This document shows positions 22,637 to 34,467 of a DNA stretch of 64,000 bases, one piece after another (position 1 is the stretch's first letter; each line of letters starts with the position of its first letter). The stretch lies in contig JALRMH010000022.1 in NCBI GenBank assembly GCA_026119935.1, positions 124,001 to 188,000 of the forward strand, in the 5' to 3' direction. Source of the stretch: Endothia cerciana (taxonomy: Eukaryota; Ascomycota; Sordariomycetes; Diaporthales; Cryphonectriaceae). Both the position numbers and the translations under genes were made by a program. Below the pieces are notes generated by a model. It was not told where the DNA came from. It saw only the letters and a program-made list of their open reading frames with translations, and did no database searches.

Positions 22637-24785
22637 CTAAACATTCCATGCCGTGGGCCCGAGGTCAGAGGGTCTCTCACATGCCATACCTAGGTTATCG
22701 TCCCCATCATCCGCACTCACGAATTCGCCTTGCGGCCGAGAGGTGTCCAGCTCAACCCCCGGGCTGCATGAAACACCATTGAGCATGACGCCTTGGCCCA
22801 AAGCCCTCGAGTCGAAGCCTTGCGGAAAATCCTCTGGCTCCCAAAATGTGCCAGCTTGGCTAGACCAGCCTTCCGTATGGGACTCCGCAGATCCGAGCGA
22901 GTTGTTCTCAGACGCCTCCACGGTTGCAGTCTCCACGATTTTGTGAACTCTCAGCAGATGGGCCCGGAGATTGTCTTTGCGCCCCGCGGCGAAAGTCTTC
23001 TCGCAGCCCTCAACAGTGCAGGGGAGCTTCTCACCAAAGTGGGTTCTGATATGCCGCCTGAGATGAGAGCGCCAATTCTTCTTGTTCTGGCCCTTTGGTT
23101 GGTGGTCGCAGCCGTCCCACGGACATTTGTTTATGTCCTGAGTGGTAGTCATTGCCAACATGGCTTTAGCTTCCAAGATAGCTAGTTCCGGGGTTGTTCG
23201 AAGCGCATTGCTTCGCGTGAGCTTTGGAGCTTCTGCTGCAGCCCCAAATTCATTCTGTATCATAATATTAGCTCAAGGTCGTCCTCATGGGCAGGTAACA
23301 TCAGACTGACATGGTCAAAGCGTGCAGAGCCGCAAGACTGACCGCCACCGAATGGCTTGCCGATTGTTTCGGCTTGCGAAGCGGATCTGATGCGAAGAGG
23401 CGCAACTACATCCGACATAGGTACAACACTCTCGCCATGCCCAAAATGGTATGGAAACTCGGGGAGGATGACAGCATCTCGCCTTGATCCTCCATGGTCT
23501 AGTGTGTATCCGACAGTAGTGATGGGCATTGTGAAATCAGGGTGAAAATCATGACTCGGAAGTGTTGCTTGTCCAAGTTCAGCGGATTGAACGGGCCATC
23601 CATGTGACATCAGATTGATCATTGGCGTATTGATGACCTCAGGAGAGATCGTTTCTCGAGAATCCATGTTCAAGGTCAAGCACGATTCCGTAGGCTCCGC
23701 ACTTTGGCGATGGCTGAAGCTTTGGGCGTCTTGACAATTGCCAGCTGCTGGCTGCGGCGCCAAGAAACTCCCCGAATTCAGCGTCTGCAGCTTCTCATAT
23801 GATGATTCCTCAAGCAGCGTCGTATTGTGGGATCCAGCACTCCAGGGCGATCGTCTTGGTGTCATGTGAGAAGACGAGGAGCTTACTAAGAACGTCTCAG
23901 GACTTGAGTCCCAGGAATTCCGATCCACTGTACTTGTTGGCACACTGCCAAATAACTCAGAAGGATTGTAGTGGGTTGAGAGCTGAGCATCCCCAGTACG
24001 TGGTCCTTTCGAGGGCTGATTTGATACCGTTCGAATGGGCAAAGAGGTCTGGGAGTGGTATTCCGAAGCGCAGCAATCGGTACCCACTGGCAGTTCAGCC
24101 GCCAGTGAATCTCCTGCCATCTCGTGGCAAAAGTTGCCAAACATCTCGTGAATGCCTTCTGATGATGACCCTGGGTTCTCGATGCCCGCTTGGAAGTCGG
24201 AGCTCCCCTCGAAATCATCGCTGCCTCCTTCAGAGTCAACTCGGACTCGCTTCCCCAGCGGTAAGGACTCGGGGCTGACGTGCCGCGCACGCTTTCTTTT
24301 ACCGGAGAGGGCTCTCAACAAATGGACAGGACTCATCAAGGTCCCTGAGGTGGGCCACCGCTTGAAATCGTGCCACTTGCACCCGGGACTCCGGCATTCC
24401 ACCTCGCCTTTGTGCATCTCACGACACTCAGTGAGTAGGTGTTGGATCTGAGTCCATGGAGACTGGAACTTCTCCTGACACTTCCGCATCTGACATTCCC
24501 GCCCTTCTCGTTCAGGGAATGGCGAGTCTAAGTCGTGACTGTGAGAGTATACCAACTGCAAAATCACGGCGAGCATCACCCGCGCTGTAAGTGAGTCATG
24601 TGTGACCCGATGGCTTCTGAATCTGGTGTTCTGTCAGCTGACATTTCGCATCCGCTGCATTCCAGGCAGACTTACAGGCACGGACACGTGGTCGTCTCAT
24701 CGTGGCTTGACAACGCTGCCGACGATGAATGCGCAAGAAATTCCTGAGAGCAGGACTTGCCGGCATTGCGCACAGGGTCGCTCAT
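22637..24785 (-). CDS. C2H2 zinc-finger transcription factor
   Basis: Model: exon 1 24785-24676, exon 2 24622-23311, exon 3 23254-22637 (679 residues, total length a multiple of three). Intron 1 (GTAAGT, CTGAC branch, CACCAG) and intron 2 (GTCAGT, CTAAT branch, ATACAG) both keep frame. A start at the internal ATG near 24576 would lose the helical segment RVMLAVILQLVYSHSHDLD, so the upstream ATG (MSDPVRNAGKSCS) is preferred. Near the N-terminus are cysteine pairs (CQMRKC, CRSPGCKWH). The middle is a long Ser-rich region with a basic patch (GKRKRARH, LGKRVRVD). Two C2H2 fingers lie at residues 518-542 (C518, C523, H538, H542) and 553-578 (C553, C558, H573, H578). Probable nuclear DNA-binding regulator; targets unknown. 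Confidence 0.8.
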
Positions 24786-26868
24786 ATTGCCTTTAGAATT
24801 CCTGGATCGAGGAATTCGCGGCCCAAAGAACTCGTGAAGATGTCGAAATGTTGACCATCAAAGTGTGAGCTGCTTGAGAAGCTTTTATGATAATGCATGG
24901 GCCTACTCAGTATGAAGAATATTGACAATGATCCGTCCCACGAGTCGCCCTTTTTTGATTCAAGCCTTCTTCCCGACTCCCTTCTGTAGGGAGCCCGTGG
25001 CGGTCATCCTGCATCGCTGCAGGCAACTGAATGACCGCCAATTACCATCTTCACCCTGTCAACGATGCACCCTGAGCGCCCTGTGAGCCGTATTTTCATT
25101 CCGACTCTACCTGTGCGGACCCTCCGAACTGATGGCTTATTTTTGCCTTAAATTTTAGGCATGCCTGGTCAGCGGCCTATGCATCCGGTTGTGTGGTTCG
25201 TCGGTTGAAGTCAGGCTGCCATGAGGCAACAGAGACTATCTTCTGATACATGCCGCTGGCGCCCCATCTCCCTGCAGGGAGTATTGATATTTCCAAAAAT
25301 AGTTTGTGACGTCCAAATATTCAGCTGGGCAGGGGGAGGTTATGTGTCGATGGGGTGATGTTCGCAGGGTGCTGGTGTATCAGCTATACTTCACACGCAG
25401 GGAGAAGGTCTTTACCTCCAAGTCAATTGTCCAAAACAAGGCAAGAAATGGCGGCTGCACGCTCATGCGTTCCGAAGCACTGCGAACGAAGATTTGCTGT
25501 GTTGGGAGTCAATGTTGAGCAAGACTGCTTCCCCATTCTCAAGGTCATTGGTTGTGTTCCTCTGGGCGTCCTCCATACCGGTGGTCTGTCAGGCGGGTCA
25601 AAGACGAAAGCTTCCGTGAGAGAACTTGTGAAGGAAAGAGTGACGAGAATATGGTCCAACTTATACTCCGCTTAGTCTGTCAAGGCCAGTGCACAGCCTC
25701 ACTGGTCTTCTGATATTTTCGTCGACCTACTCGGCCCCCAGACTCAGCTAGGACTTTCTAGAACAAGGTGAAACCAGCTTGTTGTCTTTGTTACCGCAAC
25801 CAGCTTCATTGTGGAGGACCCAGTTCTGCCCATTCAATTCTGCCCTGTCTCTCAAAGTGGGGGCGCTTCCGTTCTATGTGGCAGCAATGCGTCGATGCCT
25901 GACCATTCCTTATTGAGCTGCAGAATGTGGCGCCCAAGCGGCCCAACAGCGCGCATGACGCTAGGTAATGTCTGCCTCTGTCAATACTTCGGGCAAATGG
26001 TGGTTCGCCATGTGGTTCGCAATGGGTGGTGATCTCTGGTAGATCCTCTGGACGAGATGATTTGGATGCCTTGTGTGAAGCCTCGCCGTCTTGCTATAAA
26101 TTCACAATTTGTTAGCTTCAACGTTCATGGAGACCAGTGATGGCTGCAAATTCGTATGTGTTCTTCTTGGTCAATCTCCGTCTCTTCTAATGCCATTTGT
26201 TCGCCTGCCCAGTGGTATGATGCTCTTCTGGCCCCCTCTATCGTGCTTCTGCCCCCAATTTCTGCCCCCAATCTCCGCCCCCACCGCCTGGACTCCTCCT
26301 TGAACTTCCCCGAGAAGCAAATATTCTTGTAGAATCATCCGCTTCATTTTGCAAAGCTTCGAAGAATCTACATATCTTTGGACCCCAGAATGATGCGCAT
26401 ATATAGAAGGTTGCTTAGGTTTGCATGGGCCCCTCGGCAACCACTCACAGCACATTTCATTAAGCCTGCAGCACTCGTGAAAGACCATGGCAAGAACGAA
26501 ATCAGGCATAAAGATAATTTCAATTTTTGTAACCAGTGACCAGGTGAAGATCACGCTTCCGAGAGCCAGTTTTTTTTTTTTTGGCTTCACATCAATACTG
26601 TGGGCACAACTACCTTCGGCTCGGGACATTGATGGTACGGGACGAACGAGCACCCACGCCTTTACGTCAGTAATGCTAGCAGACATCCGCATTATGGCTC
26701 ATCTTTATCTGAGTACTCTTGTGGGCATGTCCAGGCATAGAGAGTGCGGTGCGATCTTGAGCCTGGAAGATCTCTTCCATTAGCGCTGACACTCGCAAAT
26801 TTGGACTGGTTTTCACGGAGGTGATTTCTGGCCCCGTTCTGGATATCGGACCCTCCCTGGGTTGTCTT
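24786..26868. other. Intergenic region
   Basis: No recognisable gene in about 2.1 kb. It contains a 12-base poly-T run near 26570 and a short CCCCCAATTTCTG-type repeat near 26253-26281. The segment next to 24786 is the likely promoter of the C2H2 gene. Confidence 0.5.
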
Positions 26869-27833
26869 TTAATGTTCCGATCCGGGTCCCGGTGAGAAAT
26901 TCAGATAAGTTTGATCCCATGCTCGTCTCTGAAATGTTTCTTTTTGCCTGCGAATAGTCATTCTCTCTACGATAGTCAGTCGACCTGGACTGCTCCATCC
27001 CTGTCTGCCATCTCCCTTATGGGACCGCATTTGCGCTGCTTCCCTCTGTCTAAAGGCCCTAGCTACATTGCTCGAGCCTCTCTCTAGCTCACCCCATTCC
27101 ACATCTTCCCCCCCCCCCTCCCCCAAATCCCCTGTCACCTCCAACGTAGGCATCCCGAACTGCTCGGCCGCAAAACTCGCCGTCACATTTCCACGTACCA
27201 TATACTCCCTCAGATCCCCGGTCTCAATCAGTGCCACGGTCAGGGTCCCGAGGAACGTGTTTCCACCCCCGGTGGGATCAACCACCTCCTCACCACTTCG
27301 CGCTGGGCGAAAGAGCGGCAGCTACTAGGCCTAAGGCGTCGCGAGGAGGAGAGATGGTGTGGCTGTGGTATGAGGGAGGGTGTGGTGTAGCGGAAGTTTC
27401 TACCTCGAAGACGTTCAGTGATTTGTCTCTATGCGTAGACAGAAGCAACAAGTCTGAATCACGCACGCTGACCGTGACGTCTTCGTACGTGAGCAGACCC
27501 CTGTTCGAGGCGTCGTCCGGCATATGATACTTGACGGAGCCGTCGTCCCCGTCTTCAGCAAAACGCATCACGGCTTCGGAGGAACCGCGGCCCGTCACCA
27601 CTACGCAGCCGACAGTCGCTGTGAGAGCAGCCTGTCAGTTCTGAGATCCTTGTATCGACTCTCTGGCTGGGAAGATGAGGTGTGCTGCTCTTACCCCTTC
27701 TTCTTGATCCACCAGACACATTGTAGAGCGTTAGCATGTTGGCGAACAGCAGCTCGTCGATGACGACCATGCCCAAAGAGACAAAAGACGATGTCTGAGA
27801 GCCAACGTCGTTTGCCTCGTGATTCGGTTCCAT
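26869..27833 (-). pseudogene. Internally deleted PfkB/Mak32-like sugar kinase
   Basis: Three pieces of a PfkB-fold kinase lie in order on the minus strand. From ATG 27833 there is an N-terminal strand-rich start (FVSLGMVVIDEL ... LYNVSGGS). After a plausible intron (GTAAGA...GACAG) comes a middle piece (VVVTGRGSS ... NRGLLTYEDVTV). From about 27288 comes the C-terminal signature DPTGGGNTFLGTLTVAL with GNVTASFAAEQFGMP. A complete Mak32-type protein has roughly 150 more residues between the last two pieces, and the frames do not join cleanly. The GGGN signature in place of GAGD is normal for the Mak32 branch. Best read as a pseudogene with an internal deletion. A highly divergent multi-exon gene is the alternative. 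Confidence 0.55.
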
Positions 27834-28460
27834 GATCATATTGTGGTGGGAAAATGGAACGAGGGAGCTGGAAAACATAGTACAAAGCCATCGGAAGGCC
27901 CTATCTAGAAATGTCGGGGATACGTGGCGCGAGAACACGGAAAGAAACCAGTTACGAGGTTATAACGTGAGAACATTCCACTGCAAGCAACACTGATCAA
28001 CGGGGTGGATCGGAAAGCTCGACGTGGTTCAAAACGATAGGCTTGATTTCAGGTGGTATCAAAATAATGCTCCAAGCTGGACATAATTTTAGTCAACAGC
28101 CAACACACATGGCGGACCGAAACGAATGCGGCATAAGGGGTCGCAGCCGTGCCAATAATGCCTCGTCTGATGCGTCCCCTCAACATCCCCAGGCCGGCCC
28201 ATGAGGCAGACCAGCTTGTCCTGTGTCCCCGTCGGTCCATCTCCTGACCAGTCCGGTGTTGAAAAAGGAAAATTCCATCACGATGAGTCCGCCAACAGTC
28301 AGTCTCTAACAAGAATCGTGTCTAGGACGCTTATTTTATCAATGTCGATGAGGTCTGACGATGGCATGGGATCGCCAAACCTTGTTCATCTTTTGGTGTG
28401 GTGTATTTCATGGATGTGTGTTCTCGCATCTCGTCATTTCATCGTATCGTCGTAATCAGC
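27834..28460. other. Intergenic region
   Basis: No gene recognised. The part next to 28461 should be the 3' untranslated region of the HAD gene. Confidence 0.55.
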
Positions 28461-29918
28461 TCAGCCGACCACGACACCCATGGCAAAGCCATCGTCCGCA
28501 ATGAGCGCATCAGGCTCATTGAGCAGCTTCTTGGCGACGACCTCGTGGCCCTTGGCAGAGGCCGGGTCCAAGACGCCGTTCTTACGGTCCATCTCACGCT
28601 TGATACCATGCCTGACAGCATCGAGCACGTTGTTGACGGTGGCACGGGGCTTGTAAGCGGGCTCCGTGCCCTCTTGGTACACACCCGTCTTGACGAGGAT
28701 CGAATACCATTCCTCTTTGCTCTTCGCGTCCATGGCATTCGTACCACGAACGTCACTCTCAGGCGTGTCGCCGACGAAGTACACCGTGCGTGGCGGCTTG
28801 CCGTCGACGAGACCGTGCTGGTTCGCGCGCCACTGTTGCAAGAGACGCGTGGCGAACTCGAAGGTGCTGACCTGTGGCTTGCCGAATGCGTGGGTCTTGA
28901 GCTTCTTGCCGCCAGTGACGCTTTCGAAGGTGTGCTCGACGATTGAACGCAGCGCGCCCATGCCCAATCGTGGGTACTCGTGACTAGCGGACCAGATGAC
29001 GTCGTTGTGGCTGAAGTAGATAGGTGGGTACTCCTCGAAAGTGTCGGAGCGGGTCTCGAGACGGCCACCCTTGGAGCAAGCAATGTCGAGGATGATCTGG
29101 AGATCGGAAGCCCAATCGCGCGAGTCGGCGAACACAAAGATGGCCTCGATCACGATGTCAGAGAGCGCGCCACGCTCAAGCAGGTTGCGCGAGTTTGCCA
29201 GATCGAATTCCGACATCTTCCGGAAGGGCGCGGTGTGGTGGTTCGCCTTGAGGATGTCGCCCGGGGTGATGACGTCGCGGAAGCCATATGCCTCGGCGAC
29301 CTCGCGACACTTCTCGCCCTCGCCGCCGACGACGAGCACCGTGCGGTATTTGTTTGCCATCTCCCGCATGGGCGTGTGGCCGCAGATGAATTGGCCGGGG
29401 CTGACCTGGAGTTCTAGCTGTTTGGAAAGGTCGCGACAACGCTCCTCCTCTGACTTGCCACCGCCGTTGGTCAAGAAGATGTAGGGTCTGCAAATTGGAC
29501 GTTAGAGAATTGAAGTCACGTATGGAGAATGTGTTCGGACTTACATTCTGACACCGTACTCGTTCTCGCCGTTCAGTTCCTTCATGGCCTCGATGGCCTC
29601 CGGGATGGGTGAGCCGCCACGGACGAGCACACCGTCAATATCGAAAGCAAATGCGAAGTCATCGGCCACGGCCGGGTCTAAACTTGGTGTTACCGGCCCG
29701 GTGAGCGGAGTTGATGAGCTCGCAGGAGTTGCGCCTCCCGACTCGGTGAGAGCGGGCGCCTCGCTGGAATCGGAGTCTGGTGTCGTTCCCTCTTCGAGGT
29801 CTGCGAGCTCCTTGATATCCTTATCCACCTGGTTCCGAGCAACACTGAAACCCTCAGCGAAGCTGGACGCGGATTGGCTCCGCAAAGGAGGACCGGGTCT
29901 CTGTAGATGCTGGGCCAT
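28461..29918 (-). CDS. HAD-superfamily class IIA phosphatase-like protein (YKR070W/CECR5 type)
   Basis: Exons 29918-29545 and 29487-28461 give 466 residues. The 57-bp intron is GTAAGT...TTTGCAG and interrupts an Ile codon (GVR-I-PYIFLTNGGG). The first 85 residues are a Ser/Thr/Pro-rich, probably disordered leader. The HAD core starts with FDIDGVLVRGG (nucleophile Asp93, Asp95). It continues with motif II in PYIFLTNGGG, a class IIA cap region, and the C-terminal FGKPQ ... VGDTPESDVRGTNAMD, which supplies the motif III Lys and the motif IV acidic residues. The family includes the yeast mitochondrial protein YKR070W and human CECR5/HDHD5. The true substrate is unknown for the whole family. The leader lacks a clear Arg-rich mitochondrial presequence, so location is open. 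Confidence 0.88.
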
Positions 29919-32834
29919 ATTGTCGTAATGTGTGAAATCTGGGGAAAAAAAGATGGGGACTACGGGGGATGGTCAGGCGGGAGAACTCGTCAAATGAAGA
30001 AAGCAGATAAGGACGAACTGAAACGACTTGATCAGACCTAGTTCGTAGGAAAAGATGGGACCCTGACAGATACTTATACAACCGAGGACTCGCCAGCGCC
30101 AGGGCGTCAACGTCGAGGACTTGGCCTTCAGGATGGCTCAACCAATCTGGTGTCGCAGGGACCAGAAGACAACAACGTACACTCAGGATTGTGGAACTGC
30201 CGGTATGACGGGCAAATGTACCAACGACATGTGCCGCACACTGTAGAGTCTACAAGCGTTAGGGACAGCACCCACAATGCCACATTAGTGAAGTATACGT
30301 ATCCCAAACGTGTTTGACGGGTCCGATCCTACTATGGTACTATGGCTGTCACAACATTATGATGCCATCAGTAATCAAAACCCAGGTTTACCCGATGACG
30401 AGGTTCCATCCATGCGGGAAATAATTCCCATAGTACTTCGCCTCAAGTTTCTCGGCGGCCTTGACATATGAAAAAGATTCCCATCAATAGAGCAACAAGA
30501 TAAGGGTGGTCAAAGATAAGGGCTGCACGTCAGACTAGCCTCAGGAAGGCCCGACTAGGCTTGCCATGGTTTGCCCATATCATCCACGTTTATGCGAGAC
30601 AAAGCATGTTCTCATTCGGTTTAGTGCGGCTGAAGAAATTTCACGAACCCGGGTGCCAAGATGCAAAAGCCACTCTCAGAGTAAGCTCGATCCAGTCGTG
30701 ATCCCGTGCGGTGGCCTGGGTGCGGGTTGCCTAGAAAGGGTGATGATCATAGACTCGGCAACGTGGCGTGAGTACATAGTATCCTTTGCGAAGGATCCTG
30801 GACAATCTCGATGATGGGCGCGATAAGTAGCGAACCCTGTCAAAATCCAGGAACCCGCTCGACAACGTGCACAACCAACGTGTTGACGTCTTGAGGGACG
30901 ATTGGTCCAGTAGATAGTGTCCGTGCAGGTGCGATTGGATCCCACCGAAAGAGATATGCTCGATGACGATTCACCATTATATCGCCTGCATTTGCCCGCC
31001 CACCTCCATCTTTTTGCAACGCTTGTGACAGTTTGTTTTTGCTGCAGAAAACTTACTTCGAAAGCGCGAGTATTTAATGTGCACACGCAGGATTGCGAAG
31101 TGCCGGTATTGACCAGGCAGGAAGCCGTCGGCGTGACGTCAGTGCGGATCCGGACGGTGGATGTGAAGAGAATCCAACGTCCACTTCGGCACATCGAGGG
31201 CCGTAGGACCCCGGTGGATACCGTCTCCGAGTAGGCCGTGTGCTTCAGCGATCAACCCCGTATAGGCCTGGTAGTCGGACCCTTCTGCGGCATACTAAGC
31301 AAGGCACTCGGCTGTCCTCTCGGCTGTTAATGCTCGGTGATTTCGTAAAATTCGTCTGACTCGAAATTCCGAAGGGTAACGGCGGCAAAGTAGTGTGCAC
31401 ACCAATTTACACAGCGAATCAACTGGCCTTCCTCGGGGGCTCGAAGCGTTGACTCTGTGATACCCCGCGCAAGCTAGTAACATATCCTGTAGATCAGAGG
31501 CTTTGAACCTTCCATTCGCACCCGAAAGTTCAAAGGATCAGCCGGAGTGGGTCAGCAGCTGTGAAGGTCCCTTTGTTTTGCATGTGAACCTGCAGACAGT
31601 CCGTGGTCGATGGGAGTATTCCTTGTTGCGTGTTGGTAAGGAAAGGGACGCCACGCCCACTGCAGCCGCTCGACCGCCGCCTGTAACCCACCGACTGCAG
31701 ACGCATTGATCCGCTGACCTGTGCATAGTGCTGACATGCTCTGTACGCTCGATTGAGGACCATCAATGTCGCAATGTAGTCGGCGTCACAATTGCCTAAA
31801 AGGAAGTAACCCGCATGCGTCCCGAGTCTGCAAATCGATGATGATGACAGGTTGTTAGCCTACTCCACGGCAAGCCGACACTCTGAGGCATCCTCCCGAA
31901 GACTCGGTATCGGACACGTCTGGATCCCAAGGGTGTAGGCGCTCCTGGATTTCGAGACAACATGAAACAGCCAGCGAAATTGAACAGTTGCTGCGCGATG
32001 AGGGGGAGCTGTCCGGCCTCGTGCTGTTGTCCTGTCAGCACTCTGCCGATTGGAAAAGGGACTTTGCCGATTGTCATAGCGATTGTTTTGGCGGCTCCAT
32101 TTCCCCATGGGCCCTGATACAGGTCAAGTTCACGGAGACCCGCATGGTGACGACATCCCATCGCCCGCCAACGAATATACGGCTTGAAGCCTTGCACAAG
32201 GCCCCATACCACCCTGAACTCCGTGCGAATGTCCATAAGCGAAGGACGCTCTTGCCGTTCGAATTAGGACAAAAGTCTTCTATATTAAGCAGCCGAACAA
32301 GTTGATTGGTTGATCGTGTCCGTACCAAGGTTTTGACTGGACCTTGCAGAGGTAAACGCATCCAGGGTCCAGGGCCCTGATAGACAGATCAGCGTCGGAA
32401 ATTTGGTCGAGACGATCGCAATCGGCTGTTGAGTTTGTACGGGTTGCTGCATGTACACAGTAGAGGGGTGATCGAAGGGTCGTCACATTCTCAAAACTTG
32501 AGACGACCCTGGTCATGCTGCGAGTCAAGGTGTCAAGTCCAGGTTTGCACCCGGACCCACCGATACGCTGCTATGGTTCTTGTGTTGATCTCCGGGGCTC
32601 TTCTGGGGAGATATCCACCTCCACTTCACCGGTGGATCAGTCCACATCCGGGGGACAGGCATGGAGAGGACAGCATCCCGTGTACTCACAATGCCGCCCA
32701 CGGGCAACGTTGGAACTCGAGCAACGATCACAGCCGTAGGAAGCGGCTCGAGACTCGGGAATCGTCGGTTGGTGCGAAGATGATACCGCTCTTCATTGGG
32801 TGCCATCATCCGTGGTGTGATGCCTCAGGTCTCA
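29919..32834. other. Gene-poor region
   Basis: No gene that I can support in 2.9 kb. The first 250 bases are the likely promoter and leader of the HAD gene. Scattered open frames on both strands (for example 30676-31194 and 31796-32236) lack motifs and have irregular composition. Confidence 0.5.
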
Positions 32835-33953
32835 CTAGTCGAAAGTGAAACTGCCCCAAATGCACGTCGCCTTGTACCCGGCTACATCGGCCGCACGTCG
32901 CCGCTGATCTCGCTCCAATAGTGCTTCCTCGACGCTCATTCCAACAGGAAACCCAGGGACTTCCTCCCGATCGACACGTAACCAGCCCTTCCAGCCAGTT
33001 GTAATGTCGGCTTGACCTGACCAGAGACCTGTTGGACTGCCTCCACCGATGACAATGGTGCCCCACCATTCGCGGATAGCAGAGGCATGTCTAGAATAGA
33101 TCATGTAGTGCTCGGCTGAGATGAGCAGGTCGCTGATGTGAGATGGTGAACCATGGGCTGTACGGTAGACGTGGACATGCTTGAGGTCCTCCGGGGTCAC
33201 CCGCCGGCCGTGTGTAGAAGTGACATGGTCTCGGTACGGGCATGAGGATTTACCATCCGCACTCTGCTGCTGCACTGGAGCGAGAGAGGTCCTGTGGGAT
33301 GCACATTGAAGAACTCTTATAATGTCGAACTTGGCGTCAGCGTCGATGACAACAACTGCTTTATTGTGAGGCGGGGTAACGAGGGTGGCCACCAATAAAT
33401 ATATCAGAGGCAGCTGCCTCCCAGATAGGGACAATGGAGCGGACCGAGTCACCCTGTGGTGATGAGTCACGAGGTCGTCAAGATCTTGGATAGGGTAGGT
33501 CTTGACCTTGGCCATGAATGGAGCAGATAAGGCGTGATTGTTGCTCGTCGGGTCAATGTCAGCTAAGGGCAGTCGAGGTGACGTTGAATTAAGGCTCGTG
33601 CGGAGCGCCGTCAGGATCTGGGACTAGATGATCAGCAATCTGAAATCTCGTGTGGTGCACTTCAGCCTCCAGAGGCATGCCAATAGGTCTTCGTGGGTAG
33701 ACCGCAGCACGAAGTTGGGGTTGAGGAGCAGGGGCTGGCTACCAGGCCTTATCGGCGATAAGCCATGGCAGCTTTTGAGGCCTTCATGGGATGGCGGGCA
33801 TGGTGATCAGGACATCTGCACCTGCACCAGACCACAAAACAAAAAGAGTGCTGTGCTGGCTTGAATGACAGCAATGGCGTGAGGTCGCACCTCGTCAAGA
33901 TTTGTCTCCTCAACCTCACCGAGTATACGTCGACCTGCTGCCGCCTCTGCCAT
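32835..33953 (-). CDS. XRCC2-like RecA-family recombination protein, 5' part uncertain
   Basis: The open frame 33515-32835 encodes 226 residues resembling the C-terminal two thirds of fungal XRCC2-type Rad51 paralogues, which act in homologous recombination. It has a Walker B-like strand (AVVVIDADAKFD), HVHVYRTAHGSPSHI, EWWGTIVIGGG and the conserved end GWKGWLRVDR ... WGSFTFD. Family-like sequence continues upstream in the same frame: MAEAAAGRRILGEVEETNLDE from ATG 33953, and LNPNFVLRSTHEDLLACL at about 33690. TGA (33809-33807) and TAG (33626-33624) interrupt it, so either small introns remove them or the 5' end is decaying. Where relatives have a P-loop before the conserved Leu/Tyr helix, this protein reads LSLSGRQLPLIYLL, without GKT. 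Family assignment rests on remembered patterns. The first ATG lies 23 bp from the som1 ATG on the other strand. Confidence 0.55.
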
Positions 33954-33976
33954 CTTCGTTGACCCAAGTCTTCGAA

Positions 33977-34467
33977 ATGACGCCGCCGTGTCACAGCTTT
34001 CCGGCTTCTCAATTGCCACTGCAGATCCAGATCAACCTTGACGGGAAGAAGCGCAAGACTGACGAAGGCAAGGATGTCGACCTCAGGGCATGTGAGCTGT
34101 TGGGTCTGCTGCAGTACAGCTGTCAAGTCGACCGCCCCAACCAAAGAGACAGTCGCGTGCGGTGCTACCCGGTGGAGAGATGGTTCAGGAGGTGAGGTCT
34201 TGCCGTCCGGAGACTCAATGCAGTGGAACACGATGAAGTCGTGATAATGAGTGGCAGTCTCAATGCGAGATATAAAGTGTCGAGATGGAAGAAGCTGGCT
34301 GACCGGTGATTGTTAGGTGCAATGACAAAAAGGGCAGTTTCATGGTCGAGACAACAGCCTGGGAGGAAGCAAACCCCCCTGCCGCACTGGCAGACGCTCA
34401 AGCTAGGCACAGCAGCACAACCCATTGGCATGACGGCAACAAGACAGACTACTTTTCGTCGAACTGA
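33977..34467 (+). CDS. som1: Mitochondrial inner-membrane peptidase complex subunit Som1
   Basis: Two exons, 33977-34191 and 34317-34467, give 121 residues. The intron is GTGAGG...GGCTGAC...TTAG and splits an Arg codon. The protein begins MTPPCHSFPASQLPLQIQIN and contains DLRACELLGLLQYSCQV and CYPVERWFRRCNDKKGSFMVETTAWE, a conserved cysteine-bearing pattern I recall for fungal Som1. Som1 assists the Imp1/Imp2 protease, which removes sorting signals of proteins in the intermembrane space. Neither exon alone would be convincing. Joining them restores the RRC-x4-GxFxVETTxWE end without shifting frame. The gene starts head-to-head with the XRCC2-like gene. Confidence 0.88.

Noticed and set aside
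24671..24720. Apparent Zn2Cys6-like start (RRPRVRACKSAWNAADAKC) on the minus strand upstream of the C2H2 gene
   Set aside because: It lacks the remaining cysteines, hits a stop, and disappears when the GTAAGT intron is removed in the better frame.
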